Shown: positions 33,901-46,095 of the stretch, piece by piece | Numbering within the stretch: the first letter of the stretch is position 1 | Layout: each line of letters begins with the position of its first letter | Source of the DNA: Chalara sp. BL73 | Lineage: Eukaryota; Ascomycota; Leotiomycetes; Helotiales | NCBI GenBank assembly: GCA_918026815.1 | Contig: CAKJVC010000128.1 | Location: 186,001 to 250,000 of the forward strand | Reading direction: 5' to 3' | DNA: 64,000 nt | The notes under the pieces: model-generated | Database searches by the model: none | Told to the model about the DNA's origin: nothing | Seen by the model: only the letters and a program-made list of their open reading frames with translations | Translations under genes and position numbers: made by a program

Positions 33901-35996
33901 CACTCTCCAGACTCAGCCTCAATATCTTGCTAGACTATTTCGACGCATCCGTGAGAAAGGAACACCTGATAAGGATATGAAACGCATTGAACTTTTGACC
34001 ATGGGGCTCTTCGGCTACGCACAAAAGCGTAGAGAGGAGTACTACCTGCTTAAGCTCATGGCACGATCCGTTAAGGAAGAGATTGATCATTCCGGAACAA
34101 TTCAGGATTATCTACGGGGAAATTTCTTCTGGACTAGGCTTCTCGCTAACTACACACGCTCGCCTCGTGATCGGAAGTATCTGCGTGAACTGCTTGGCCC
34201 ATTGATCACGCACAACATTATCGAAGATCCGGCTTTAGATCTTGAAAGTGATCCTGCACAAATATATCGCTCAGCTATTAACAACGAGGAGCTTCGCACT
34301 GGTCGCCCGAGTCAGAGACCTGTCGATATCCCTCGCGAAATTGCAATAAAAGACCCGGAGACGAGGGACATGTTTATCGATCATCTTCGCGACCTCCGGG
34401 AAATATCCGACCAGTTCTTGCTCTCTCTAGAGTCACTGTTACATCGGTTACCATACGGCATTCGGTTTATGTGCCAGCAGATCTTCGAAGCTCTTTGTGA
34501 TCACTTCCCTCGTGAACCTCAGAAGTTTCTCCTCCAGATAGCGGGCAACTGGTTGTGGAGATTCTATCTACAACCGGCATTAACTTCCCCGGAGACAATG
34601 GGTGTTGTGGAAAGGCAGTTGACTCCATTACAGAAGCGGAATCTAGGAGAAGTCGCCAAAGTGCTCAGTCAAATCGCCTCAGGAAAATTATTTGGCGGTG
34701 AGAACATATATTTGCAGCCATTGAATAGCTATGTGGGAAATGCGATTGAGCGGATTGCATTAATCTTCACAAATATCATCTCTGTACCTGATGCAGAGAG
34801 CACTTTTGACATTGATGAGTTCAATGACTTATACGCGCGGACCAAGCCAACTTTATACATCAAGATGACCGACATCTTTTCGATACATAACTTGATATCT
34901 GATGATCTGCCTCAGATTTGCCCGAATCGTGATGACATGCTTCGCGAAATCATTCAAGAACTTGGAAGCGCGAAGAACAATGAGGCAGAAATGAGTGGTG
35001 TCACATCCACAGAGATTCAGATGACTTTGCATCCTAAGCTTCATGATATTGAGGATCCTGAGGCAGAAGTCAAATCACTTTTCATGGACACCAAACGCTG
35101 TGTTCTCTATATTATTCGGGTTCAGTCTGGACCTAACCTCATGGAAATCCTAATTCGTCCTGTTACTAGGGAAGACGACCAAAAGTGGCATGCTCTCCTT
35201 AGGGAAGAGTTCACTGAAGGTAGCAGAACTCGAGGTGCTTATTCAGATGCCAATAATATGGTTGACATCAAAGCCATGTCCTATAAGGAGCTAAAACGAA
35301 CGGCACTCGAAAATATCATGCGACTTGAACAGCTTGGCAGAATATCAAGACACAACTTCTACCAAGATATTTTGAACGCGATTGCTTCGGATATCCGGAC
35401 TAAGAGTCGCAGGCGTGTCCAGAGACAGCGGGAACTCGAAGGAGTTAGATTGACACTTAGCAACTTGAATGAGAAAGCGGAATGGCTCGAGTCGCAACGA
35501 AAGAGCTATGACGACTACATTGAGCAGGCAATGATGACGTTGCAAAAGAAAGGGTAATTCATATCTAAGCTATATTCGGTGACCCAATCACTAACATCTT
35601 CATAGGAAAAAACGCTTCCTTATGCCTTTCACGAAGCAATACAACCATGAGCGAGAGCTTGAACGTTCTGGCCGCAAACCAAAGTTTGGGTCCTTTAAGT
35701 ATTCCGTGCGAGCTCTTTCGGACAAAGGTGTGCTGGTTTCCTGGAGAGACATAGGTGATCGCGAATGGGACAAGACCAATTTAACCATCTCATGCGATGA
35801 GGTCGGTGTATTTTTCATTGAAGGAAGCAAAGGCAGCATCCAGATCCCAGGTGCGAGCGCCCAGGTTCCAATGGATTCCTTGTTGGCTGCACAGTTCGCA
35901 AATCATCAATATATGGATCTGTTTGAGGGTAGCATGCGACTGAACGTTAACCTATTTTTGCATTTGTTGTACAAGAAGTTCTACCGCACGGAATAG
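30947..35996 (+). CDS. IQGAP / Rng2-like RasGAP-related protein
   Basis: Exon 1 is 30947-35553 and exon 2 is 35606-35996, giving 1665 residues. The 52-bp intron is GTAATT...CATAG. An upstream in-frame ATG at 30908 is possible, but MSYRHPLRQTQ is the likelier start. The Ser-rich N-terminus is disordered. A calponin-homology domain spans about 264-390 (AYEYLCHIGEAKEWIEDIL, FRFELIDLYEKKNIPKVIYCIHAL). At least a dozen IQ-type repeats (about 460-860: LQAQIRGALLR, LQSLTRGMLLRRQ and similar) should bind calmodulin and light chains. A RasGAP-related domain follows (about 960-1310, DYLRGNFFWTRLL), then a RasGAP C-terminal domain across the splice (KKRFLMPFTKQYNHERELE, FKYSVRALSDKGVL). Family members organise the contractile actomyosin ring in cytokinesis and polar growth at the septum and cortex. 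Confidence 0.96.
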
Positions 35997-36732
35997 AGGC
36001 TGAGCTGTGCTTTTTTTATGAAGGCATGAGGGATGAGGGATGATTTTGGTGTTTGTGTGCATTGTCTCGGCGTCCATCACCCCGGATAAGAGGATGGGAG
36101 GCAACTTACCTGTGAGGATATAGGATTGTTGTGTATATACATTCGCTTCGTCTGGTTACTAGGGGAGATATGGAATGGATATGGATAGACAGAAGTCATG
36201 GTGAATCAAACTTATAAAATTACTAGCTGCCCATATGTTCTATTTTTTCCCGCAAGTTTTCGGACTCTATATTGTGTTATCGTTTAGTCCCACAAGATAT
36301 CCTACCAAGCGGTTACATCCCATATTGTGAGGCCGGAGGCATTGGCCCGATGTCTTAATTTGTCAACACCGATGCTACATATAACATGGTTGCCATTATG
36401 GTTGCAGAAAATTGTTCTCCAGGAAGATGGCTTTGTACGAAGATCTGGCACTCAAATGTATCATCCTATTGGTACTACTATGACGGACCTACATAATACT
36501 CCGAGGGACCCGGATTCTTCGAAAGTCTTTACACTTTTTCTGATAGGAAACTCTGCCACCAAGGGATATTTCTGACACCTGTCGAGGCAGTTGCGCATTT
36601 AGTTCCTTCCTTCGTCGGAAGTACCGCCCACTCGTCCGACTTGCAGTCTCTTTCCTCTCCAGTATTTTGCCATCATCTAACTTCGTTAAAGCAACCCATT
36701 ATAAACTCCGGAACGACAGTAAATATTTGATC
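35997..36732. other. Intergenic
   Basis: The 3' region of the IQGAP gene, including a small GAGGGAT direct repeat near 36028, and the promoter of the next gene. No gene is seen. Confidence 0.45.
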
Positions 36733-37896
36733 ATGAGCCATTTTGTGTGCTTCCTCACAGCTATGGGCCTAATGTTCGCGGGGTATTCTGGCTCCAGTCA
36801 AAAAAAGCACCGAAATGATGCTCCTTCCGTAAAGTTTCTTTTGGATGCTTTTTCTCACCCCGTATGTCAAAATACTACAGAATTGGCCTCGAGCTGCGTA
36901 TCGCCGACGCAGAACTCTCACCAAATACAACCTGCAGAACAGGCGCGATGCCCTTGCTGTAATGGGAAGAGCTTTTATCGAAGGATTCACGGCCATGTTA
37001 GCACAAAGTACTTACCTTCTAAGTCTATCAACTCACCCACCACATCCACTGCTGATCAGAATGCTCCCAGCGATGTTTTTACAATTGGAAGTCTAGGTGG
37101 TGGCTGTGAATGTTCCAGAAAGGAACATACAATGAGTTTGGGGGGAATTATCGACACTGCAGCACAACACCTCGAGCATCGCGATGCTGATCACCCCTCT
37201 GCAGTGTTAGACCCGCCGGGTGTTGTTCTGCAAAAGAACCCACTGTGTTGCTCAGTCTCATCCACGATTATGGGATGCGGGGTTGCGACGCCTGGTTTCA
37301 CGGATTTGCCATCATCTAGACAGGCACTGTGTGTCTGCTATTCGTCATCAACGTGGCAACCTGATGCGTTTGATCAGGCTGTCAAAACTTGTGCAGAATT
37401 TGCACGTATGGCGGTACCTCAGGTGTACGAACCACTGAAGAAGCTAGAGGACTTCTGCACAAATGCCGGAAACTTAGGCGTAGTAACTGGGGATATATAT
37501 CCGGCTGCTACCATAGATATATTAGGATTGGGCCAAAGTGGAGTAGTCGGCGCTGAAGTTTCATCATCTCTTTTCGCTCTAACACCTGAGCAGTCGATTA
37601 CCACTACTAGTCCGCTTTCTAAAACGAATATACCTGGTTTGGTACCATCTCCTTCGAAGATATTCGATACACTTTCAAGCACGGTGACTTCAGAAGATGG
37701 GTCGTTGACCGATTTCATAATCTCTCTGCCCCCTGTCCCTGTTACAAATGCGCCTTTGACAACTGCCAATTCCCTGCCGAACACAATCGCTACCGTGAAT
37801 CTGCTCGGAGTAGGAGCCTCTGGTAGAACGGTCGTGAGCATGGGAGAGATTGTGTTTCTGGGGTTTCTCTGTGCGATGGTAGCTCTTTTTTTATGA
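36733..37896 (+). CDS. Cys-rich secreted, probably GPI-anchored surface protein
   Basis: A single exon encodes 387 residues from ATG 36733, which gives a signal peptide (MSHFVCFLTAMGLMFAGYSG); an upstream ATG at 36667 would spoil it. Cysteines come in two groups. An N-terminal group comprises HPVCQ, SSCVS and RCPCCNG, then GGGCECS. A second block (CCSVSSTIMGCG, ALCVCYSSSTWQPDAFDQAVKTC, LEDFC) follows a layout I have met in uncharacterised fungal surface proteins, in which a CYSS..W.P..FD..V.TC module precedes a Ser/Thr tail. The tail is Ser/Thr/Pro-rich and ends in a hydrophobic segment (EIVFLGFLCAMVALFL), consistent with a GPI signal. It is probably exposed at the plasma membrane or wall; function is unknown. 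CFEM was considered, but the spacing does not fit. Confidence 0.75.
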   Translation: MSHFVCFLTAMGLMFAGYSGSSQKKHRNDAPSVKFLLDAFSHPVCQNTTELASSCVSPTQNSHQIQPAEQARCPCCNGKSFYRRIHGHVSTKYLPSKSINSPTTSTADQNAPSDVFTIGSLGGGCECSRKEHTMSLGGIIDTAAQHLEHRDADHPSAVLDPPGVVLQKNPLCCSVSSTIMGCGVATPGFTDLPSSRQALCVCYSSSTWQPDAFDQAVKTCAEFARMAVPQVYEPLKKLEDFCTNAGNLGVVTGDIYPAATIDILGLGQSGVVGAEVSSSLFALTPEQSITTTSPLSKTNIPGLVPSPSKIFDTLSSTVTSEDGSLTDFIISLPPVPVTNAPLTTANSLPNTIATVNLLGVGASGRTVVSMGEIVFLGFLCAMVALFL

Positions 37897-38432
37897 GTTT
37901 TTGGCTTTTGGCAAGAGCATTTGCAAGGCTTAAGAGACAGGAAAAGATGGAAATCATAGAATCATGACTATGTTACTATGGCGGGGGCTGTACCGTATGG
38001 GGGTTGAAAGAGGAACGGTTAACAACTGAGAGCCCAGGCTCTTATGAGTTCTCACAATAGGAATGGCTGTGCAGAACGTATTTCAGGACTCTCACTCACC
38101 AAAATTGGTCAACTTTTGCCTTTGAAAATATAGTTTCTCTAGAGACCAAGCGGATATTGCGAGTATTAATAAAATCAAGGAGAACAAGGCAATCTTGCCC
38201 TTTCTTCGAATGCTCATTCATCAAGAGTCTGCAAAAACCCCCTTTTTCTGTTTTGTTTAGAATCTTCCCTATTTAGAAGGCGGGGTAAGGGCTTGGTTTT
38301 GTAGCTCTGTCCAATGACGCCTCGCTTGTGGGTCTCAGTCCAGCACCCCCAACTTGAGCTTGTTCAGACATCCTTCTCCTTCTTATATCTCACTTTTGCA
38401 AGTGGCGATCAAGGGGTATCCTTTTCCTCATC
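37897..38432. other. Intergenic, promoter side of the GH38 gene
   Basis: No gene is seen. The stretch separates two genes on the same strand. Confidence 0.45.
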
Positions 38433-41400
38433 ATGGCCGCCATTTCAAAAAATGGCAATGATGATCTAAATGATGCATATCCCAGACGTGCCGTGGGTCC
38501 AGTTGGCAAGCCCATTGCCCACATCCAGCAGTCCCGCCTATCAAGCTTCATTTCAAGAGGGCAATATGAATCCCAGAATCTTCTGTGGCAAGCTTGAACT
38601 CGCTTATCTATCATGGTGGATCTGAAGTAGCTGACGGTTTTATAGTATGTTAGATGAAGCCAGGCTGATAGGAATGGACCACGTGAAACTTTTTGTGAAT
38701 AGCATTCCTGACCTAGCTCGTCCAACATTCAAAGAAGCAACTGCCGATCAGGATCTCTTCAAGCAGACTCACAGAGGGAGATCTTTTGGCCCAAGTTGGT
38801 CGACGCACTGGTTTCGAATTCACGTTACGTTTCCGTATACGCTTCTGGAGAAGGAACACTTGGAATTCCAATGGGATGCTCGGAATGAGGGCTTGGTGTG
38901 GTCTGAGGATGGGGTACGTAGACCAAAAGCTTCAGGCTTTCTCGCTCTAGCTAGGTTAATTTATTTGAATGGTGTTCTGAATCTGCTTCTTCAGGAAAGA
39001 GGGTATGCTGACACTCACATTCGAGATCCCACTTCAAGGCTTAACCGGAGGCGGTCGTGATCGGCGCATAGAATGGATCTTCCCCAAGGAGTGGAGAGAT
39101 GGGAAAGAACATGTGTTTTACATCGAAATGGCCTGCAACAAGATTATGGGTAATGCATCTGGTGATGATGATAATCAGCCTCCGAACCAGAATTCATACT
39201 TTGTCCTTGAGATGGCCGACATCGTAGCCGTCAATGTGGAAGCTCGGGCTCTGCTCACTGATTTCAAAATTATTGCCGGTGAGGTTTTGCTTTGAGAGCA
39301 GCCCTTATTCTATACTAATAATTCGGAAAGATGCCGCTCAACATCTTGCGCCAGAGTCGTACGAAGCACACCAAGCTCTCCGAGTTGCGAATGCAATCAT
39401 GGATGAGTTCAGACCTGGAAGTCAAGACTCTATCAAGCGATGCAGGAAATTAGCCGAACAACTCCTGGGGAACAGTTTTAATACTTCTAAAGTTTACCGA
39501 ACAGATTCCTCTGCCATCGTGTATGGCATTGGTCATTGTCACATGTATGTGATACCATCTGAAGCCAATCCCCTGTCATGATTCTCTCCTACGGAAGTGT
39601 CCATACCAAAGAGCGATGACTGCAGAGTTCATTCTTAGGTTTTAAAAACTTCCTTTTTTTTTTCATAAGAATAGATAGCAAGGTTGAAAGCCGTTTTTTG
39701 CTGACCGAATACAGAGGTAGATCATACCATATCCCAGTTACGAGCCGCTGCTAAATGTCTAGATACTTGCTGGCTCTGGCCTTGGGATGAAACCAAGCGT
39801 AAGGTTGCTCGCTCATGGTCGAATCAATGCGACCTTATGGACAGGTATCCGGAACATAGGTTTACGGCGTCTCAAGCTGCCCAGTACAATTGGTTAGAAC
39901 AGTACTACCCTGACCTCTATGAACGTGTCAAGGCCAAAGTCAAAGAGGGCAAGTTTCAGCCAATTGGGGGAAGCTGGGTAGAGCATGACACCAACATGCC
40001 AAGTGGGGAGTCGCTTATCCGGCAGTTCCTTTGTGGGCAGCGGTTCTTCGAGAGTCGTTTTGGAAAGAGATCTACAACCTTTTGGCTCCCAGATACTTTC
40101 GGGTATTCGGGGCAATTGCCTCAACTGTGTCGGCTTGCAGGAATGAGCCGTTTTTTTACACAGAAGTTGAGCTGGAACAATATCAACAAGTTTCCGCACA
40201 CCACATTCAACTGGGTTGCATTAGATGGGAGTCAGGTGTTGTGTCATATGGCTCCATCCGAGAAGTACAACTCTGAATGCGACGTGGAGGACCTGAAAAA
40301 CAGCATCTCGCAGCACAAGTCTCTGAATCAGGATCCGACATCGTTGTTGGTATTTGGATACGGTGATGGTGGCGGTGGTCCAACGTGGGAGCACTTGGAA
40401 AAGCTACGGCGATGTCGGGGTATCAGTGACCAGGTAGGCGCATTCCCAGTCCCTCATACTGAGTCACCACATTAATATATGCACCATGATACTTCTCAAT
40501 AAAATGGCTAATCACGGGATCGCTCAGGCAGGAGGGTTGCCACGGGCAACAATGGGGACATGAATAGATGACTTTTTTGCTCAACTTCAGGAGAAATCCC
40601 AACAAGGAACAACAAACTTTGCAACTTGGTATGGAGAGCTCTATTTCGAGCTTCATCGCGGAACTTATACGACTCAAGCCAACAACAAAAGAAATAACCG
40701 TACTGCCGAGATAATGCTACATGATATCGAGCTTTTCTCGACATTTGCAAGTATCGAGGACGGCTCATTCAAGTACCCAAAAAAAGAGATTGACGAAATG
40801 GTCTGCATATCGTAAGCTACAATAAGCTGGAGCTAACATGGCCAATAGTGGGAGAATGTTCTTCTTTGCCAATTCCACGATTGTCTGCCTGGAAGCTCTA
40901 TTGGACTTGTTTATGACGATTCACGTGAAGTGTGTAACATAATTTCCGAAGAAACTCAAAGCTAATATGCCCGCATAGCTCTACGAGAAGACATTTGAGA
41001 TTGGGAAGAAAATCCTGCAAAGTATATGGACCTTGAAAGGTTGTAGTCCCGTGACAAAGACAACTGAAGTGATCACTGCTATCAACACTTTGCCTTGGGG
41101 AAGGACTGAGGTTGTCAGACTCCCCAAAAATATGTGAGTATTCCATCTATAGTTGGACACTGCAATCCTGAATTTTGATCTTTCAGGAGTGGTAGCATCC
41201 AGGAGTATGGACTTGCCAAGGTGTCCTTGTTTGGCTCTGCCGCGGTCAAAGTGCTTGCCTCGAACCCCGATCTGCCCTTTTCGGATTCTTCGTATCAACT
41301 AACACCACAATCATCTATCGAGGAGTTCTCAAGTTCCGAATCAGAATCATCTGGAGAAGAGTCAGCATCTGAAGTCGCTGAACCCACAGTCCAAGTCGAA

Positions 41401-42745
41401 AAGGTTGACGACTCTTTCATTCTCTCGAATTCGCAATTGAGAGTTACTGTCCAGAACGGTTGCATAACGTCTCTAATAGACAGCTCGGCAGGCATTCCTC
41501 GAGAGGTCATCGCTGATGGTGGCAATGCGAATCAGTTTGTTATCTTCGATGATAAACCTCTAAATTGGCAGGCATGGGATGTGGAAGTCTACCACTTGAA
41601 CACTCGTCAAGAACTGTCAGCGGAAGGTACATCTGTTGCTGAATCATCTCGTCATCATGCAAGCGTCGTCTCAAATATCAAGATCAGTAAGCACAGCTGG
41701 ATCAAAAGTACCATTAGTTTGTCGCCTGTGTACGATGGCCAACCATCATATGTGGAGATAGCGTGTGAAGTTGAGTGGCGAGAAACTATGAAGTTTCTAA
41801 AGGTAGAGTTTCCTGTCGATGTGACAAGCAAACAGGCCAGCTATGAGACTCAGTTTGGAGTTATGACGAGGCCAACGCATTATAACACCACGTAAGCTGA
41901 AAAAAAAAATCCACTGGGTTTTGGTAGCTGACAAAGGCCAGCTGGGACATGGCAAAGTTCGAGGTTTGCTGCCACAAATGGGCGGATTTATCCGAGCATG
42001 GCTGTGAGTTCCCAATTTCTGTTAAGTCTTCTTCTGAGCAAAACAGGCTGACATGTCGTGTAGACGGTGTTTCTATCCTCAATGACTCGAAATACGGATT
42101 CGCAACGTGCGGTAATTTGATGCGTTTGTCACTGCTACGAAGCCCGAAAGCTCCAGATGCGTATGCAGACATGGGTTCGTCTACCGTCTTTATCTAATCC
42201 ATGGCACGTAATACTTAATAGCCTTAGGGCGTCATTGCTTCCGCTACGCCATTTTACCGCATAAGGGTGCGCTCTCTGAAACCACCATTCGCACAGCGTT
42301 CAATTTCAACAATCCTCTGCGTCTATTTGCTGGTGAGAGTGGCAGAACAATTTCTCCAATTCGGCTTATCGGTTCTCCATCGCTTGTTCTCGATTATGTA
42401 AAGCGAGGAGAGGATGATGAAGATGTGTCTCGTGGCTTGTACGTGCTTCTCTCTGCGCATTACCCCAAAGGTATTGCATACTTATGGTTTAGCAGGTTTC
42501 CATCACGTCCTGGGAAGAGTGTGCTTCTTCGGGTCTACGATAGTCTAGGAGGCATAGGTCACGGAAGGATTGTCGCTGATTGGCTAGTAAAGTCTGCTTG
42601 GAAATGCAACGTCCTGGAAGATGACATTGAGGAGCTTGAGGTAAACTATGGCAAGATTGATATCGTGTTGAGAGCGTTTGAGGTCGCAACATTCAGACTA
42701 GAGCTATCTTCTGTCCCTACGAGACAGAGCCTGCCAGTCAGATAG
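38433..42745 (+). pseudogene. GH38 alpha-mannosidase (Ams1-like), 14 exons, interrupted by a TGA
   Basis: Exons are 38433-38584, 38646-38913, 39026-39278, 39331-39544, a 2-nt exon 39715-39716, 39763-40433, 40528-40800, 40849-40929, 40979-41133, 41187-41891, 41942-42003, 42064-42174, 42228-42438 and 42493-42745. Together they give 1136 codons plus stop in one frame, near the size of vacuolar/cytosolic Ams1. Family members trim alpha-mannosyl residues from free oligosaccharides. Active-site parts are present: GHC-HID (zinc ligands), [27 protein letters not shown] (nucleophile Asp), TWYGELYFELHRGTYTTQA and CQFHDCLPGS. An in-frame TGA at 40561-40563 interrupts a conserved stretch before IDDFF. 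Donors GTCTGC (40801) and GTGGCA (38585) and acceptor CGAG (39025) are weak. It is a recent pseudogene, a strain polymorphism or a base-call error. An in-frame acceptor at 40590 could skip the stop. Confidence 0.75.
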
Positions 42746-43905
42746 TCATATACACATTAAAAATTGTGCGACTGCCAAACACTCTACGTTTGAAGATTTA
42801 ATATTGCATAAAATGCCTGCAGACGGATAACCTCGCGGGCCAAACTTTCTGCTACATCCATCTATCTTCCTTGCGGCTTACTATTCACACAAACACAGTA
42901 CATTGTAGTCAGGTATATTTAATCAGTGCAGGCAAAAGATGTAGTCGTCAATGAGTGCCCCAAGAAAGGAGCAAGTTTATCTTCGCGTCTGCACGTGAAA
43001 TTGGTTGTAGGCGAGATGCAAGACTGTTTTGTGATGCAATGAACGCTGCTCTAGACTCTTTTTCGGACCAGATGACACGGCCTGTTATGTAGGTCTCAGT
43101 TCACCTCTTTGCACGACCATCTGCGTCATTCGATCTCCGTAATAGTCGGTGAGCCTTAGTAGCTGCATATTGCGCTGAAACAATATGCACCGCATCCACC
43201 GAAGTCAATAAATCTATTTTCCACAACTTATACTTACCTTTGCGATGTTTCAGACACTGGTTCGGCTAATCTTAGAGTCGGATGATAAAACTGTGTGATA
43301 TCTCACGACCGAGCAGCTCCCTCAAACCCATACGCTAGTTATCAAGAAGATATATCAGGTGAGATGCTGGCAAATGGCATGAGCTTCTTGAGAGTTTCTC
43401 TGTGTCTTAGAAGGCCTGAGTAAATCTAGATAGGCTATCATATATGTATGGTGCGATCTTCGATGCACCACGCTGCCACATAGCAACTTAGCAGTATGCA
43501 TAAATGTATTGAACTTGTACCACTAGGCCGAAGTTATGTAAGACTACCTCGCGCCTTGGCATTGTATCTCTACCTACAGGATATAAGTGAGAGGTCGCTA
43601 TTATCTAAGATTCGCACGCACCAATATGAGCTCACCGACTATTCATCGCGCTGGAATCTCTTTCGTTCCGCTTTGTCCAACTGAGACACGATCAGCGAGC
43701 CTGCATGCTACGTATTAGCTATCTCCGCTCTCAAATCGTGGACCAGGAGTACGGAAATGTTTCAGCTGGGCTCGAATATAAAAGTCGCTAAATCCAGTTG
43801 CGCTGAAGTTTAGGCACATACGGCACTTTTCGCCCTTGAAATCCCCTCACAAGCGTCTTTATCAAAACCTTTACCAGCTTGAAGATCTCCTCTGCTACAG
43901 CCAAC
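42746..43905. other. Intergenic, no gene seen
   Basis: Short frames only. The last 100 bases, with a TATAAAAG-like motif near 43781, are the probable promoter of the HsbA-like gene. Confidence 0.45.
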
Positions 43906-44553
43906 ATGTCATCTACTATTCAAATCAGCCAGAATATCCAGGTTCTCGCGACCAAGTCCCAGACCCTAATTGCTCCAGCGCAAGCCATGAACATCACAAA
44001 CGCGCCTCTGCTCCTGATAGGGCAGGGGCCATGGTCCGTAAGTCTTCCTGATCAGTCGCTTATATCAACATCCAACCGAAGTATCCCTTGAGCTGACCCG
44101 TCATCCAGCAAGTCATAACAGGCTTCACTGAAATCCTCACGACGGGTAGCCAATTCGTTGCAGGCATCAACCCGACGTCTAAGTTCGACGGTGGAGACGC
44201 AACTAGCATCGCGGATGCCTGGAGCACTTTTGTTCGAGTCCACCAGCAGCTTCTCCATACCCTGATTGGCAAGGGCGCCTCGCAGGTAACCATGGTACCG
44301 TTTGTTGGGCCACCTATTACCGCTGTGCTAAAGAATGACGAGAGCATTCTTGATGTGAGTGCGAATGCACAACATGTTCCCATAATTCTTGATCCGCTCG
44401 ATGATGAACATAGACTGAAATGAGTCTTAGACTATCGGGGTTAGTCTGTCAGGAGTAATCAAAGATGGCACCGTCGACAGGATCAAGAAAGATCTTGGGC
44501 TGCTGGATCAGACACTGGAACAAGCTTTGAAAGCATTCGCCGGTCAGCTGTAG
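43906..44553 (+). CDS. HsbA-like (hydrophobic surface-binding) protein without signal peptide
   Basis: Exons are 43906-44037, 44109-44354 and 44431-44553, giving 166 residues. Introns of 71 and 76 bp have GTAAGT/CCAG and GTGAGT/TTAG borders. The sequence is Ala/Leu/Thr-rich and helical without Cys: NIQVLATKSQTLIAPAQAMN, VITGFTEILTTGSQFVAGI, DAWSTFVRVHQQLLHTLIGK, then VDRIKKDLGLLDQTLEQALKAFAGQL. This resembles HsbA and Mp1-like cell-surface proteins, which are small helical lipid- or surface-binding modules. Those normally carry a secretion signal. Here the N-terminus (MSSTIQISQNIQ) is polar and no upstream in-frame ATG adds a signal, so it may be intracellular or leave by another route. Family assignment is moderate. 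Confidence 0.65.
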
Positions 44554-46095
44554 TGAGTCTAAACAGAGGAAACGACCGCCTGTTCTCCTTTAGTAAATTA
44601 TTTCTCAAATAATTTACTTTCGCTTAAATGTGATGTTTACTCAGTCCTCGAATAAGGTGATTGAAAATATCTCAATTAAGCTTTTATGACTTTGTAGTAT
44701 ATTATTCTCGAGAAACACCCCGACACAAAAAGAAATCTATTTCCCAGAAGCTGAAGCAGTTGCGCTTGCTTTTGTTAGTACCAAAATTGCAAATGCTGTG
44801 ACAGGTTGCCTCATCTCTTTCAGGGAGTATTTAAATTCAACTATCGCACATAAATTGCATAAACGCTCAACTGTCACGAAGATTTCTTCTAGAAAACCAC
44901 CTTTTCTGGGCCAAGTCCCCGAAGCTCTTCGAAAGCGGGGTTAGATAACGTAAGGGGCAATATCAGCCGTGCATGTGGATAGGGAGGGAAGTAAGGGGGA
45001 CTGGATCACGCCAAATGATAAGCGATAAGGCCAGGAAAGACGAGATGGTGCTCGGGAAGTGTATCCAGCTTGGTTGCTAAACCGGGTGTGCACTACGGGA
45101 TATCGGCCGGGAAAGTAATATTAATGTGGCATCGGAGGAATGAAAACATCTATATGCTGGAAGTGCTAGAAAGACGCAGTTACAACTGCTTCTTTTTGAA
45201 CTCGTATTAAAATTCTGCATATAAAGATGGCCAGTTCTAGATAGGTCAATTCTTAGCTGTAGATATTAGAAAATAGGTCACATCATCAGAATAGAGAGAG
45301 AACTTGCTGCCATTCAATATACGAAAGATCAAATATACGACATATTCTCGTAAGTGTGATTAGCTAGGAATAAGAGTCCCAGGTTCTAAGACATGAGTAT
45401 TATTAAGCGGGAACTAAATAAAGTTGAACCACTAGCATTCTTTCATGGAAGAAAGCCTTTTATCAGGTTGGACTCGTCGTATTGGTAACTTCACCTGTGG
45501 TAGCGATGCAGCTGGATTAGATATTAGGCGTAAAAGAGAGCTGGGGATGGAAAATCTGGCTAATGTGGTGAGTTCTCTAATTTTTAGTTTTCGGTTTTTC
45601 TATTGGGGTGAGAGAAATAGAGCGACAGGAGGTCTGATATAAATGGCATATAGGAGGAGATTGGATGGGGTGAAGAATATTGTGGATGTGGCTATTTGGC
45701 TTACTTGCGTTCGAGAAGAGCTGCTGGGTGACTGGGCAGATGGAAGACGTTCATGATGGCACAATATGGTGACAGGTGCCTAATTGTGGGGCAAATAAGA
45801 GCGCGAGATTGATGAAATGCTATTTTGAATATATCAAAGTTATGTTACATAAAGCAAGAAGAAATCTGTGCATGCAAGAGGATACAATGTTGCTTATGTC
45901 AACAGAAAACTTGTGATATACGGGGGCACAAACTGAGACTCTGACACAGTTTAAGATTGCATCTGATCAAATGGAGAGGTTCTTGCCGGAATACAAGTAT
46001 AACATAGCATTTATTCCGTTCAAAAAGTAATAGCTCCAAGAATCCTGGTATCCCGATATATTTGTACTCCTAAACGCCTAAACAAATACTCTCAC
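44554..46095. other. Intergenic, 1.5 kb without gene
   Basis: AT-leaning with only small unsupported frames. No repeats or RNA genes are recognised. Confidence 0.45.

Noticed and set aside
36733..37896. CFEM domain assignment for the GPI-type protein
   Set aside because: The eight-Cys CFEM spacing is not met; cysteines occur as CC and CxC pairs in two distant groups.
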